From positions 1,736,001 through 1,800,000 of the forward strand of contig JADJXS010000001.1 in the NCBI GenBank assembly GCA_016710275.1: DNA of 64,000 nt, given 5' to 3'. The stretch is from Phycisphaerales bacterium. Its GTDB lineage: Bacteria; Planctomycetota; Phycisphaerae; UBA1845; Fen-1342. Made by a program: the position numbers and the translations under genes. The notes under the pieces are model-generated. The model ran no database searches. It was not told the origin of the DNA and worked only from the letters and a program-made list of their open reading frames with translations. Of this stretch, positions 26,316-35,825 are shown piece by piece (the first letter of the stretch is position 1; every line of letters starts with the position of its first letter).

Positions 26316-27986
26316 ATGCGCCGCACCCCTCTCGCCGTGCTTGCACTTCTGGGATCGATCGCGACCATCGCCGGCATACGAACGGAAGTCGTCATGCTGA
26401 CCGGAGACGCCTTCAACGACCCGGATGGTGTGTTGCTGGGCGGGAGGCCGGATCCACCCTCGATCAACTCCGCTGGGACAGTTGTGTTCACGGCGCCGAT
26501 GGCGTCTCCGTTCACCGGCCCGGTGATCGGGGTCGGTGGACCGGGAGACGTTTCCATCATGGCTCGGGCCGGGCTGCCCGACGACGACATCGGGGATGAC
26601 GCGCAGTTCGCATCGGTTCTGTCCGCCTTCCTGAGCGATAGCGGCTTGGGCCGGTTTCGAGCCGTCTTGACTGGCACGGGGCTGACGCCGTCCACCAACG
26701 AGGCGACTTATCTTTGGGACAGCCAATCGGGATTTGCGGGTGTGCTTCGGGAGGGCGCCGAGCTCCTGCCGGGCATCGCGATGAGTACGTTTGACACCTG
26801 GCAGATTTCCAACCCCGCCGGGCAGGTTGCCATGTTCAATCACCTGACCGGACCGGGCGTCACGTTTGAAAGTGACGGCAGCATCTGGCTGCTGGACGGC
26901 GGCAGCGCGACCCGCCTGCTTCGCGAGCAGGATCCGGCGCCCGGCGGCGGAACGATCCGGCTGATCGATCCGTTCTCAGCCTGGATTGATGAGGGTGGCA
27001 GCGTATTGATCCTGGCGGCCCGAGAGGGCCAGCCCTCGCCTGACTGGTGGCTGCACGACGGAACATTGCAGCCGGTGCTGCGGCTCGGCGACGGCGTGCC
27101 CGAAGTGCCTGGCGCGGTCGTATCCCAGGTCGGACCGGCAAAGATTCAAAACGGACGTATCGTCGTTTCTGCGACGATCTCCGGGCCGGGCATCACGACC
27201 GCCAACAACGACGTGATGCTGTTCGGGCCGGTCGGTGCGCTCCAACTCGTCGCGCGGGAGGGCAGCCCGGTGCCCGGCTCGCCGGACTTGCAGCTCACCT
27301 CGATGGTGAACGTCGCAACGGGTGGTGGTCGCTTCGGGTTTCTTTGCCGATTCAGCGGGCCGGGCGTGACAACGGCGAATGACACGGCGGCCCTGGTTGC
27401 CACGCCGACGGAGCGGGTGCTCTGGCTGCGCGAAGGCGGGTTGGCCACGGGCCTTGGCCCGAGCATTCTGCACGGTGACTTCATTCAGATGTTTCTCATG
27501 CTGAATCAGAACGGCGAAGCGCTCCTGATTTCGCAGACAGGCCCCTATGCGGCGGCGCCCGTCACGCGAAACAGCATCTGGGCGACCGATGTGTATGACG
27601 ACTGGCATCCAGTCCTGGTCGATCGCCAGGTGCTTGAGTTGAGCCCGGGCGACTCGCGCACCGTGGGTTCGGTTGCCTCAACAGCCTTCTCGTCACGCAG
27701 CCCGGCACGACCGATGAATGAGCACGGCCAACTCGCAGTGGTGGTTTCATTCGTGGACGGCAGCCACGGAGTTCTGCGCCATACGGTTTACCCTCGGGGC
27801 GACATGAACTGTGACCGGCGGCTGGACCTCTTTGACATTGATCCATTCGTGCTGGCGATCGTGGATGCGGATGCATACTCCGCCGCATTTCCGGATTGCA
27901 GTCAATTGAACGCTGATGTGAATCGGGATGGTGTGTTCAACGGCTTCGACATCGATCCGTTTGTTGATCTGCTCGTCGGAAATTGA
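26316..27986 (+). CDS. Secreted REG-repeat protein with a dockerin-like tail
   Basis: 556 residues. A short signal segment (about 5-20) leads into a body built from roughly 55-70-residue repeats. Each contains a motif of the type REG-x2-x(A/P)PG (REGAELLPG, REQDPAPGG, REGQPSPD, AREGSPVPG, REGGLATG), with TGPGV/SGPGV segments between, suggesting a beta-propeller. The last 70 residues carry two loops, DMNCDRRLDLFDIDPFV and a second DVNRDGVFNGFDIDPFV, like the other tagged proteins of this window. I do not recognise an enzyme. The start has GGGAG 7 nt upstream. It follows the GSDH-like gene by 174 nt. Confidence 0.75.
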   Translation: MRRTPLAVLALLGSIATIAGIRTEVVMLTGDAFNDPDGVLLGGRPDPPSINSAGTVVFTAPMASPFTGPVIGVGGPGDVSIMARAGLPDDDIGDDAQFASVLSAFLSDSGLGRFRAVLTGTGLTPSTNEATYLWDSQSGFAGVLREGAELLPGIAMSTFDTWQISNPAGQVAMFNHLTGPGVTFESDGSIWLLDGGSATRLLREQDPAPGGGTIRLIDPFSAWIDEGGSVLILAAREGQPSPDWWLHDGTLQPVLRLGDGVPEVPGAVVSQVGPAKIQNGRIVVSATISGPGITTANNDVMLFGPVGALQLVAREGSPVPGSPDLQLTSMVNVATGGGRFGFLCRFSGPGVTTANDTAALVATPTERVLWLREGGLATGLGPSILHGDFIQMFLMLNQNGEALLISQTGPYAAAPVTRNSIWATDVYDDWHPVLVDRQVLELSPGDSRTVGSVASTAFSSRSPARPMNEHGQLAVVVSFVDGSHGVLRHTVYPRGDMNCDRRLDLFDIDPFVLAIVDADAYSAAFPDCSQLNADVNRDGVFNGFDIDPFVDLLVGN

Positions 27987-28120
27987 GCGAGGCCGAGTGG
28001 TACGACCTGCCGCAGGGATCGCGCGCGGCGGCAATTCGCCCTAAGTTGACACATTCTTCAGCAGTCCGATACAGTTTCCGGCCGGTGTGGTTTCCCGAAC
28101 CGTTCTGAGGGTGCTTCCGC

Positions 28121-29794
28121 TTGCCTTCCGTCGGCGAAGTCGTCTGCCTCACTGGTTTCGTATTGCTGATGCTGGCCCCGTCCGTGTACGGGCTGCACCT
28201 CTATGTCCTGCTGATTCTCACCCAGTGGCGACAGGGCGAGGTCCGTCCTCGGCAGGCCCGGATCATCGCCGAGTATCAGGCCCGCACGGTCGACGACCAT
28301 TGGCCGCTCGTCACGACGCAACTCCCTCTGTACAACGAGCTTGCAGTCGCCCGGCGGATCATCCTGGCGGTTGCGGCGATGGAGTACCCGCGCGGGCGGC
28401 ATGAAATTCAGGTGCTCGACGATAGCGACGACGACACCCGCCGCATTGTGGATGAAACCGTCGCCGAACTGGTCGCCGCCGGCCATGACATCTGCGTCGT
28501 GCGACGGCCGACCCGTGAGCACTTCAAAGCCGGTGCGTTGGAGCACGGCCTGCGGCTGGCGCGGGGCGAGTACGTCGCCGTCTTCGACGCCGATTTTGTG
28601 CCGCAGCCGGGTTTCCTGAAGCGCATGATCCCGCTGATCGTCGCTCGACCGGACGCGGGCTGCGTGCAGGGCCGCTGGGGGCATCTGAACGCCGATGAAT
28701 CGTGGATCACCTCCGGCCTGAGTCTCGGCATGAACGGGCACTTCGCCGTCGAACAGCCGGGCCGGGCGTGGAGCGGGTTCCTGTTGAACTTCAACGGCAC
28801 CGGCGGCATCTGGCGGCGCACGGCGATTGAGGATCCGCGCGTCGGCGGCTGGAGCGGCGACACGATCACCGAGGACCTCGACCTTTCCTATCGCGCGCAA
28901 TTGGCGGGATGGAAGGTTGAGTACACGATGGACGAATGCTGCCCCGCGGAGGTGCCCTCCGACGTGGACGCCGTCAAGACGCAGCAGCGCCGCTGGGCGA
29001 CGGGTTCGATCCAGACGGCGCGCAAGCTGCTGCCGGCGGTGTGGCGCTCGCGCCTCACGATCGCGCAGAAGCTCGAAGCCACGATCCATCTCACGTCTTA
29101 TTGCGTCTCCGTGTTCATGTTGCTGATGGCCGGCCTGGGGCAGTTGCTGCTGCTGGGCGTCTCGCGCGAGGTGGCGGCGCCGTTTCTCGGCTGGACCTGG
29201 GGGATTGTGGTAATGGCCACCCTGGCGCCGATTACCGCCTATGCGTACTCGGCATACATGCTCGGCGAGGGGCTGGTCCGCCCGTTGCGGGTGTTGCAAC
29301 TGATGGTCCTGGGAATGGGGCTGGCGGTGAACAACACGTTCGCCGTCATCGTGGGATTGCTCACGCGCGGCGGCGCCTTTGTCCGGACGCCAAAGTCCGG
29401 CCACGTCGATCCGCGATCGGCATCGCAGCCGGCGGGCAGCGCGGTCCGCTCGGCCTCCGTCGCACCAAAGCCGACGGCATCGCGTCCGGTCTACTCCGCG
29501 ATTCGTTCGCAGTTGTACCTGCTTGAACTGGCGCTGGGCCTCTTCTGCATCGCGCAGGTGGTCTGGCTGCTGGCGGTTCGCCCCAACATCGGCGCGGCCG
29601 TGTTCATGAGCCTGTACGCGGCCGGGTTCCTGCTGCTGGGCTGGGCGTCGCGGCCGCGCGTCGCGGAGCGGGAGCGGGCGGGAGTCGCGGCGATCGGCGC
29701 TGCACGCGCTGCATCGCCCGTCGGCGTGGCTCCTGCGGCGGCGCCCTCCGCTTCGCCGGCCGTTGCGAGCGTGTCGTTGCCGGCCGCCGATTAG
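28121..29794 (+). CDS. Membrane GT2 glycosyltransferase, cellulose/mannan-synthase-like
   Basis: 557 residues. A membrane helix (about 8-33) is followed by a processive GT2 domain: LDDSDDD (99-105), FDADF (155-159), TED (250-252) and QQRRW (288-292) form the D, DxD, TED, QxxRW set. Four or five more hydrophobic segments follow (about 310-400 and 470-520), then an Ala/Pro/Ser-rich tail. Such enzymes polymerise beta-linked hexoses from nucleotide sugars. No PilZ domain is seen. The start is TTG at 28121 with GAGGG about 9 nt upstream, placing the first helix at the N-terminus. No bcsB-like partner is adjacent. Confidence 0.85.
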   Translation: MPSVGEVVCLTGFVLLMLAPSVYGLHLYVLLILTQWRQGEVRPRQARIIAEYQARTVDDHWPLVTTQLPLYNELAVARRIILAVAAMEYPRGRHEIQVLDDSDDDTRRIVDETVAELVAAGHDICVVRRPTREHFKAGALEHGLRLARGEYVAVFDADFVPQPGFLKRMIPLIVARPDAGCVQGRWGHLNADESWITSGLSLGMNGHFAVEQPGRAWSGFLLNFNGTGGIWRRTAIEDPRVGGWSGDTITEDLDLSYRAQLAGWKVEYTMDECCPAEVPSDVDAVKTQQRRWATGSIQTARKLLPAVWRSRLTIAQKLEATIHLTSYCVSVFMLLMAGLGQLLLLGVSREVAAPFLGWTWGIVVMATLAPITAYAYSAYMLGEGLVRPLRVLQLMVLGMGLAVNNTFAVIVGLLTRGGAFVRTPKSGHVDPRSASQPAGSAVRSASVAPKPTASRPVYSAIRSQLYLLELALGLFCIAQVVWLLAVRPNIGAAVFMSLYAAGFLLLGWASRPRVAERERAGVAAIGAARAASPVGVAPAAAPSASPAVASVSLPAAD

Positions 29795-29991
29795 CGCATT
29801 TCGTCAGGACTCCGGCGCCGGTTGGCGCATTTCCCGCAGATTCCAGTCCCGTCGTTTCCGGGCGATTGACGCCGCCGCTGCCGCGGACTGCGGCGCGCTG
29901 CCGTCGAGCGCGGTTATGATTCGTCGCGACATCAATCCGGCCGGTCGCCGTGCGCGAGGCGCGTCGACCGACGGGCACCGGAAGGAACGAC

Positions 29992-31251
29992 ATGGCCGCC
30001 GACTTTCTGAATCTCCCGCTGAGCGAGGCCGATCCGCAACTGGCGCGCGTGTTGGCCGCGGAAGAAGAGCGACAGGCCAACACGCTGGAGCTGATCGCCT
30101 CGGAGAATCACGTCTCGCGGGCGGTGCGGGAGGCCGCCGGCTCCGTGTTCACGAACAAGTATGCCGAGGGCTATCCGTCGAAGCGCTATTACGGCGGCTG
30201 CGTAAACATGGATGCGGCCGAGAATGCCGCGCGCGAGCGGGCCTGCCGGCTCTTCGGGGCGGACCACGCCAACGTGCAGCCGCACTCGGGAAGCCAGGCC
30301 AATACCGCCGTGTTCATGGCCACGCTGCGCCCGGGCGACACGATTCTTTCCATGGACCTGGCCCACGGCGGCCATCTGACGCACGGGCTGAAGGTGAACT
30401 TCAGCGGCACGATGTACCACATCGTGCACTACGGCGTGGATCGGCAGACCGAGCGCGTGGACATGGCCGAGGTGCGGCGCCTGGCGCGCGAGCACAAGCC
30501 GAAGATGATCATCGCCGGGTTCTCGGCCTACTCGCGGCAACTGGACTTTGACGGCTTCGCCGAGATCGCGCGCGAGGTCGGGGCGAAGCTGATGGCGGAT
30601 ATCGCCCACGTGGCCGGGCTGGTCGCGGCCGGGCTGTATCCCACGTCGATCGGGCGGGCGGATTTCACGACCACCACGACGCACAAGACGCTGCGCGGCC
30701 CCCGCGGCGGCATGATCCTGTGCAACGCCGCCGATGCCCCGCTGATCGACAAGTGGATCTTCCCCGGCACGCAGGGCGGCCCGCTGATGCACGTGGTGCT
30801 TGCCAAGGCCGTGGCCTTCGGCGAGGCGCTGCGGCCGGAGTTCAAGGAGTATCAGCGCGCCACGCTCGACAACGCCTGCGCACTGGCCGAAGCGCTCACC
30901 GCGCGACGCTACCGGCTGGTTTCCGGCGGGACGGACAATCACCTGATGCTGCTCGATCTGCGCAGCGTGCATCCGGACCTGACCGGAAAACAGGCGGAAG
31001 CCTGGCTGGAGCAGGCCGGGATCATCGTGAACAAGAACATGATCCCGTTTGACGAGCGCAAGCCGACGCTGACTTCCGGCCTGCGGCTGGGCACGCCGGC
31101 TCTGACCACCCGCGGCATGAACGCGGCGTCGATGGCGCGCGTCGCGACGCTGATTGATGAAGCGCTGTCCTGCGGCGGGGATGAGGCGGGGCTGTCGCGG
31201 GTGCGCGCGGCGGTGCGCGAGCTGTGCGGGCAGCACCCGCTGCCGCACTGA
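29992..31251 (+). CDS. glyA: Serine hydroxymethyltransferase GlyA
   Basis: 419 residues. The PLP enzyme interconverts serine and glycine with tetrahydrofolate. Family blocks: LELIASENHVS near residue 35, TNKYAEGYPSKRYYGGC, NVQPHSGSQAN, and the PLP-lysine segment TTTTHKTLRGPRGG, then DNHLMLLDLR. The ATG at 29992 has AAGGA a few bases upstream; the 14-residue upstream extension is Arg-rich and not family-like. The 197-nt upstream spacer shows no riboswitch that I can identify. Confidence 0.97.
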   Translation: MAADFLNLPLSEADPQLARVLAAEEERQANTLELIASENHVSRAVREAAGSVFTNKYAEGYPSKRYYGGCVNMDAAENAARERACRLFGADHANVQPHSGSQANTAVFMATLRPGDTILSMDLAHGGHLTHGLKVNFSGTMYHIVHYGVDRQTERVDMAEVRRLAREHKPKMIIAGFSAYSRQLDFDGFAEIAREVGAKLMADIAHVAGLVAAGLYPTSIGRADFTTTTTHKTLRGPRGGMILCNAADAPLIDKWIFPGTQGGPLMHVVLAKAVAFGEALRPEFKEYQRATLDNACALAEALTARRYRLVSGGTDNHLMLLDLRSVHPDLTGKQAEAWLEQAGIIVNKNMIPFDERKPTLTSGLRLGTPALTTRGMNAASMARVATLIDEALSCGGDEAGLSRVRAAVRELCGQHPLPH

Positions 31252-31335
31252 CGCCCGTCGCGATCGGCGGCGCGATGTGCCGGCGGATTGCAGGCGGCGC
31301 CGCCGGCGCGTTTCACGTTCACCCGGAGGGGAGCC

Positions 31336-32013
31336 GTGCCCTTGCTGAGATTTCGGCGAAAGTTGGGTCGATCGGCCGTCGCAATGGCGGGGCTGATCAG
31401 CGGTGTTGCGCTGATCGCATGCAGCGCGGGGTGCGCATCCGGAGGCGCGCGGCTGGACTTTGCCGCGCTGGATTATCGCTCGATCGATCCGCCTGCTGCG
31501 AAATTCACGACGCTCCGCCCGGATCGCTGCTATTGGTGGCAGGAGGAGGATGGGCGCGTCGTCATCGCCATGCAGCATTTCGGGCCGTCGTTGCTGTTCG
31601 GCAAGGCCGGAGATTTTCTGTTCCAGCTCTCCCTCGACCTGGAAGGGCTGCCCGCCGGGCGCGCGCGGGACTACGTCGTGGAGCGCCGCGAGCTGCGGGC
31701 GCTGGCGCGTTTGGGGCCGGCACATGTGCGGTTCACGTCGCTGCGCGGCATCGTGGCGCTGTATCGGGAACCGGGAGATCGGCTGCGTGGCGCGTTTCGG
31801 CTGATGGTGGCACGCGATGTAAGCCAGATTCTGGGCGGCTGGGGGCGCGCGTCGAACGTGCTGATTCTCGGCGAATTCACCGCCGTGCAGGACGCCGCCC
31901 GCGGGCGTTCGATCCGCGACGCGACGGAATCGCAGGGTTGGGAGCGCGAGCCGGAAGAAGGGGCGGTCATCCAGGTGGAGCCGTCCGAGGTGTTTTCGCC
32001 CGGCGCCGAATAA
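31336..32013 (+). CDS. Lipoprotein of unknown function
   Basis: 225 residues. Basic residues then a hydrophobic run end in SAGC, a lipobox with Cys at about 33. The mature part is a mixed alpha/beta domain with CYWWQEEDGRVVIAMQHF and FLFQLSLDLEGLPAG, then DYVVERRELRALARLG. I recognise no family. The GTG at 31336 follows a GGAGGGG and gives a standard lipoprotein signal; the frame is open to 31288. It is 84 nt after glyA and convergent with the PEP-CTERM gene, with a strong hairpin between them. Confidence 0.68.
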   Translation: MPLLRFRRKLGRSAVAMAGLISGVALIACSAGCASGGARLDFAALDYRSIDPPAAKFTTLRPDRCYWWQEEDGRVVIAMQHFGPSLLFGKAGDFLFQLSLDLEGLPAGRARDYVVERRELRALARLGPAHVRFTSLRGIVALYREPGDRLRGAFRLMVARDVSQILGGWGRASNVLILGEFTAVQDAARGRSIRDATESQGWEREPEEGAVIQVEPSEVFSPGAE

Positions 32014-32058
32014 GGGGATAGGGGAGGCTGGATGTGGGTCGCGAGTACATATGAAACG

Positions 32059-32090
32059 AGAGCGCGACGGGCTTTCACCCGCCGCGCTCT
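32059..32090. terminator. Bidirectional stem-loop terminator
   Basis: Thirteen-base arms with a single mismatch (32059-32071 and 32078-32090) close a CTTTCA loop. It lies between the convergent lipoprotein and PEP-CTERM genes and can serve both. Confidence 0.7.
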
Positions 32091-32143
32091 CTGAGGCGTC
32101 CATCGCGCTTGGGAAACTGTCACCGCGCCATCCGTGGCGGGCG

Positions 32144-32163
32144 GCGCCGCGAATTCGCGGCGC
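32144..32163. repeat. Perfect 20-bp palindrome
   Basis: GCGCCGCGAA followed by its exact reverse complement, with no loop, just after the PEP-CTERM stop. It may be part of a terminator or a protein-binding site. Confidence 0.5.
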
Positions 32164-32181
32164 GTCTTGAGTGTACGAAGG

Positions 32182-32886
32182 TCAGCGGCGGCGACGCATC
32201 CACGCGCCCACTCCGCCCAGGGCCAGCAGCCCCAGCGAGGTCGGCTCCGGAATCAGGGTCACCTGGTCCTGCTTGTGCGGGTTCGTCAGGGCGACCAGGC
32301 CGGGCGTCGTGTAGTTCGGATCGCCGTTCAGCTCGGCGAGGTAGGTCTTGGCGATGTCCACCCACGAGGCACTGTCGTTCTCGCGAAAGGCGCCGGCGTC
32401 GAGGTTGGTGCCGTCGTCGTAGACAATCTCCCAGATCGCGACCTGGAACGCGGCGGCCTTGTCGCGCTGCTGGCTGGTCGTGCCGGTGAAGATCCCGGCA
32501 TGGCGGCGGGCCCACAACTCGCCGATCAACGCGGCCTTGGCGGCGCCCATCGGGCCGTTGACGCCGGGGCCGCCCGTGCCTGTGCCGGGCAGCGGGCCGT
32601 TGCCGAGCGGAACGATGTCAAAAAGCACGTCGTCGCCGACGCCTTGCCCAAGTTCGATGCAGAATGCCTGAAACTGTCCGAGATCGGTGTCACCGCCGGC
32701 GACCGTCTGCCAGTTGAACACGCCGGCGGTGGTCTCTTCATTGTCGCCGTTCAGGATGTAATCGAAGTCGCCGCGGCTGGGGCTGATGTTGATGAAGTCA
32801 GCCTTTACCGTCGCCGCCGCCGCCGTCGCCGCCGTAGCGCTGAGCACGAGCGCCGCAACCGCGTGCTTCCAGTTGAACTTTCGCAT
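32182..32886 (-). CDS. PEP-CTERM sorted exported protein
   Basis: 234 residues. A signal peptide (about 8-30, ending near TAAAATVKAD) leads to a domain of the kind seen in exported PEP-CTERM proteins, with FCIELGQGVGD and AAAFQVAIWEIVYDD blocks. The C-terminus is IPEPTSLGLLALGG, a short hydrophobic stretch and RRRR, the complete PEP-CTERM signal that exosortase recognises. Such proteins are usually moved to the cell surface or matrix. The ATG at 32886 has AAGGAGAG upstream. No exosortase gene is in the window. Confidence 0.88.
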   Translation of the reverse strand: MRKFNWKHAVAALVLSATAATAAAATVKADFINISPSRGDFDYILNGDNEETTAGVFNWQTVAGGDTDLGQFQAFCIELGQGVGDDVLFDIVPLGNGPLPGTGTGGPGVNGPMGAAKAALIGELWARRHAGIFTGTTSQQRDKAAAFQVAIWEIVYDDGTNLDAGAFRENDSASWVDIAKTYLAELNGDPNYTTPGLVALTNPHKQDQVTLIPEPTSLGLLALGGVGAWMRRRR

Positions 32887-33247
32887 GGCCACTCTCTCCT
32901 TCTCAGGATGCGGTGGTAGCGCCCGCCTGGGCGAGGCTCCCTCCGGTTCCCCCCGAACCTCCTCGTGCCGGGACACCCGCTGTGTCACCCGGCGTCGGTT
33001 TCTAGGAGGCGCGATCCGGCGAGTTCAACGCGACGGGCGGGCGGAAGCGCGAGGGCTGATACAACATGCGCAGCGCGGTGCGGTGCGCACGAGTTTGCGG
33101 AACCGGGGCGAAATTTCGGGCGGAATTCACGAACCGGTTCCCCCGCGGCTTTCTCGCCCGCACGAATTCCCGGGCGTACACTGGCAGGCCCGGAGGCGCA
33201 TGCGAACAGTCGTGGTCGCGGCGCGGGCGTTGTGGAGAGCGGCCATC
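32887..33247. other. Divergent spacer with structured PEP-CTERM leader
   Basis: 361 nt without a credible gene. On the minus strand the leader of the PEP-CTERM gene can form successive hairpins: one with GCCGGG/CCCGGC outer arms and ACAC/GTGT inner arms (about 32968-32994), and one with GGTTC/GAACC (about 32944-32958). I cannot match these to a known riboswitch. On the plus side TACACT at 33177-33182 is a weak -10 candidate for murQ. Confidence 0.35.
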
Positions 33248-34150
33248 ATGCAAGATCGCGGTCACCTGCTTACGGAACAGCGGAATCCGGCCTCGCGGGC
33301 GTTCGACCGGCTGTCGATCACCGAGAGCGTCGCGGTCATGAACGCCGAGGATGCCTCCGTGCCCGCGGCGGTGGTGGCGGCGGCGGCGGACGTGGCGCGG
33401 GCGATTGAGCTGGTGGTGGCGGCGTTCCGGGCGGGGGGGCGGTTGATTTATGTCGGAGCGGGGACCAGCGGCCGGCTGGGGGTGCTGGATGCGTCGGAGT
33501 GTCCGCCCACTTTTCTAAGTGATCCTCGAATGGTGCAGGGGGTGATCGCGGGCGGATATGACGCGCTGCGCCGAGCGATCGAGGGGGCCGAGGACAGTCC
33601 GGAGGACGGCGCAGCCGCGATGGACGAGCGCAGCGTCGATGCGCGCGACGTGGTGATGGGCATCACGACCGGCGGCACGACTCCCTATGTGCACGGGGCG
33701 CTGCGGCGAGCGCGGGAGCGCGGCGCCCGGACGATCTTCTTCGCGTGCGTCTCGCGCGAACACGTCGCCGATGATTGCGACGTGTCGATCCGCGTGACCG
33801 TCGGACCGGAGGTCGTGACCGGCAGCACGCGACTGAAGGCCGGTACGGCGACCAAGCTGGTATTGAACATGATCACCACGATCAGCATGGTGCAGATCGG
33901 CAAGGTCTATCAGAACCTGATGATCGACGTGAACACCCGCGGCAACACCAAGCTGGTGGATCGCGGGATGCGCATGATCATGACCGTCACCGGGCTGGAT
34001 CGTCCCACAGCGGCGAAGCTGCTCACCGATTCCGGCGGGCATGTGAAGACGGCGCTGGTCATGCACGTGCGCGGCGTCGATCGTGAGGGAGCGCAGCGAC
34101 TGATCGAGCAGCACGAAGGGCGTATCGGGGGAATACTGGATCAGCGCTGA
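33248..34150 (+). CDS. murQ: N-acetylmuramic acid 6-phosphate etherase MurQ
   Basis: 300 residues. The enzyme cleaves the lactyl ether of MurNAc-6-phosphate to give GlcNAc-6-phosphate during peptidoglycan recycling. Diagnostic blocks are LLTEQRNPASRAFD at the N-terminus, YVGAGTSGRLGVLDASECPPTF with the catalytic Glu, GITTGGTTPYV in the sugar-isomerase fold, GSTRLKAGTATKLVLNMI, and the C-terminal UBA-like helix region. The ATG at 33248 is the first residue of the conserved part. No murP or anmK is adjacent. It implies that the cell turns over or imports MurNAc sugars. Confidence 0.95.
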   Translation: MQDRGHLLTEQRNPASRAFDRLSITESVAVMNAEDASVPAAVVAAAADVARAIELVVAAFRAGGRLIYVGAGTSGRLGVLDASECPPTFLSDPRMVQGVIAGGYDALRRAIEGAEDSPEDGAAAMDERSVDARDVVMGITTGGTTPYVHGALRRARERGARTIFFACVSREHVADDCDVSIRVTVGPEVVTGSTRLKAGTATKLVLNMITTISMVQIGKVYQNLMIDVNTRGNTKLVDRGMRMIMTVTGLDRPTAAKLLTDSGGHVKTALVMHVRGVDREGAQRLIEQHEGRIGGILDQR

Positions 34151-34178
34151 ATGCGGACTGCACCGGACGCGACCCGGC

Positions 34179-35825
34179 TCATTCGGGGATGCAGCCGTCG
34201 GTTTGCAGCAGAATCAGGCAGTTGATGAACGGCTCGATGTCGAAGTTCGTCACCTCGCCGTCGCCATCCACGTCCGTCCGGCATTTCCAGGCCTGGAAGC
34301 CCTCGCGCGCGATATAGGCTTCTCTATCGACCAGCGCCTCGACAAAAGCGTCGATGTCGAAGTTGTTCACCACCCCGTCGCCGTTCAGATCGCCGCGCGG
34401 GAATGCCGTGCAGCCCTGCATGCAATCGGGGATGCCGTCGTGATTCCGGTCCAGAACGTCGTTTTCACCGGGACATTCGTCGAGACAGTCGATCACGCCG
34501 TCATTGTCTGAATCTCCGGCCGCTTCCGGCACGCCGCAGCCGCATAGCCCGGGCGCAGCCTTGAACGGGTCGTCCGGGCAGTCGTCACAGGCATCGCCCA
34601 CCCCGTCGTCGTCCCGATCCGCCTGGCCGGCGTTCGAAACGAACGGGCAGTTGTCGAGCGCATCGGGCCACGAATCGCGATCGGTGTCCACGCGATGCAG
34701 GATCGTCATCGCCGCGGAAAGTGCCTGCGGGCAGGAACCGACGAGATTCGCGCATTCCGGCGGATTCGGCCCGGCCACGCCGTTGTTGTTCAGATCCAGC
34801 CAGGCGATCTCACTGGCCGCACCGGGTCGATTCTCCCCCGGTTCATCCGGCCCCCACGCCAGCGGCGCTGCGCAGGTCGCACGCGTCAGCGTCTGTCCGG
34901 TCGGGTCGGATGGGTCGAGCGTGTGCATCACGATCGTGTAGTGGCCGAATCCGTCGATCGGCATTCGAATCGACGCCACGTCGCAGAGGTTGATGACGGC
35001 CAGGTAGAAGCGCAGCCCGCCGCGGCAATCGATCTCGGCCGAGGCCAGCCCGTCGAAGGGGTCGTTGGTGTCGCCATCGCCGTTGCGATCCACGTTGGCC
35101 GGCATGCGAAAGACCAGCCCCGGGTACACCGGCTGCCCGCCGGTGGGGGAGGTCGCCCCGGTCATGCAGTCGCCGTATCCCTCCCCTGTGCCGATGGCGA
35201 TGACGCAAGGTTCGCTGCTGCGGGCGACCACGTCGTCGCTTCCATTGTTCGGCGTGCCGCCGTCCGAGATGCACGTCGAGCCGTTGACGCGCCAGTAGAA
35301 CGCCAGCACCACCGCCTCCGCCCGCACGCCCTCGCTTCCCGTTGCAGTCTGAAAGCCCTGCGACCAGACCGGAATGCAGTCGTTGGCACGATTTCCGTCC
35401 GCCCCCACGTCCAGCAGCCGCCGGGCCGCTGGCGAAGCCCCCGGAACGCAGCTTGCCGCGCCGATCAGCTCAGCAGTGAACGGGTTGATTTCTGCGCCGT
35501 CGAAGGCCGGGATGTTGGCGCACAAGGCGGATCCGCCGGCGATTCCGCCCATTGCAGCGGGCATCGGAATCCAGTCCGAGGACAGTCGCCCGGCATCGTC
35601 AACAAAGGCATAGTGAGTGGGGCGCAGGACTTCGGCCTGATCGAGAGAGACGGGCGTCGCAATCGGGCCGCCGCCGGCAAGAAGGGGTAGCAGCCCGACC
35701 ACGATGCATGCCGAGAATGTCGCGCTGCGCGCAACGCGGCCGCGGCCGCGAGGTGCGCGGAATGACAATGGCTCGGCGAGAGCGGCTCGGCGGGCGTTGC
35801 TGTGATTCAACTCGTCGGTTCCCAT
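34179..35825 (-). CDS. Secreted protein with thrombospondin type 3 repeats and a dockerin-like tail
   Basis: 548 residues from the MGTDELNHSN start. A hydrophobic export segment lies at about 35-52. The central 330 residues are unrecognised, with several Cys pairs. Then come thrombospondin type 3 calcium repeats (DTDRDSWPDALDNCP, DRDDDGVGDACDDCP, DSDNDGVIDCLDECP). Last are the paired loops GDLNGDGVVNNFDIDAF and DVDGDGEVTNFDIEPF. It is exported and likely calcium-stabilised at the surface. It is convergent with murQ. The open frame extends to 35948, but the first part is Arg-rich. Confidence 0.78.
   Translation of the reverse strand: MGTDELNHSNARRAALAEPLSFRAPRGRGRVARSATFSACIVVGLLPLLAGGGPIATPVSLDQAEVLRPTHYAFVDDAGRLSSDWIPMPAAMGGIAGGSALCANIPAFDGAEINPFTAELIGAASCVPGASPAARRLLDVGADGNRANDCIPVWSQGFQTATGSEGVRAEAVVLAFYWRVNGSTCISDGGTPNNGSDDVVARSSEPCVIAIGTGEGYGDCMTGATSPTGGQPVYPGLVFRMPANVDRNGDGDTNDPFDGLASAEIDCRGGLRFYLAVINLCDVASIRMPIDGFGHYTIVMHTLDPSDPTGQTLTRATCAAPLAWGPDEPGENRPGAASEIAWLDLNNNGVAGPNPPECANLVGSCPQALSAAMTILHRVDTDRDSWPDALDNCPFVSNAGQADRDDDGVGDACDDCPDDPFKAAPGLCGCGVPEAAGDSDNDGVIDCLDECPGENDVLDRNHDGIPDCMQGCTAFPRGDLNGDGVVNNFDIDAFVEALVDREAYIAREGFQAWKCRTDVDGDGEVTNFDIEPFINCLILLQTDGCIPE

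Noticed and set aside
29795..29991. A glycine or SAM riboswitch before glyA
   Set aside because: The 197-nt spacer shows no recognisable conserved core of these riboswitches.
29932..32103. 723-residue minus-strand open frame
   Set aside because: Antisense to glyA and a lipoprotein gene. The composition is Arg/Gln/His-rich and no domain is visible.
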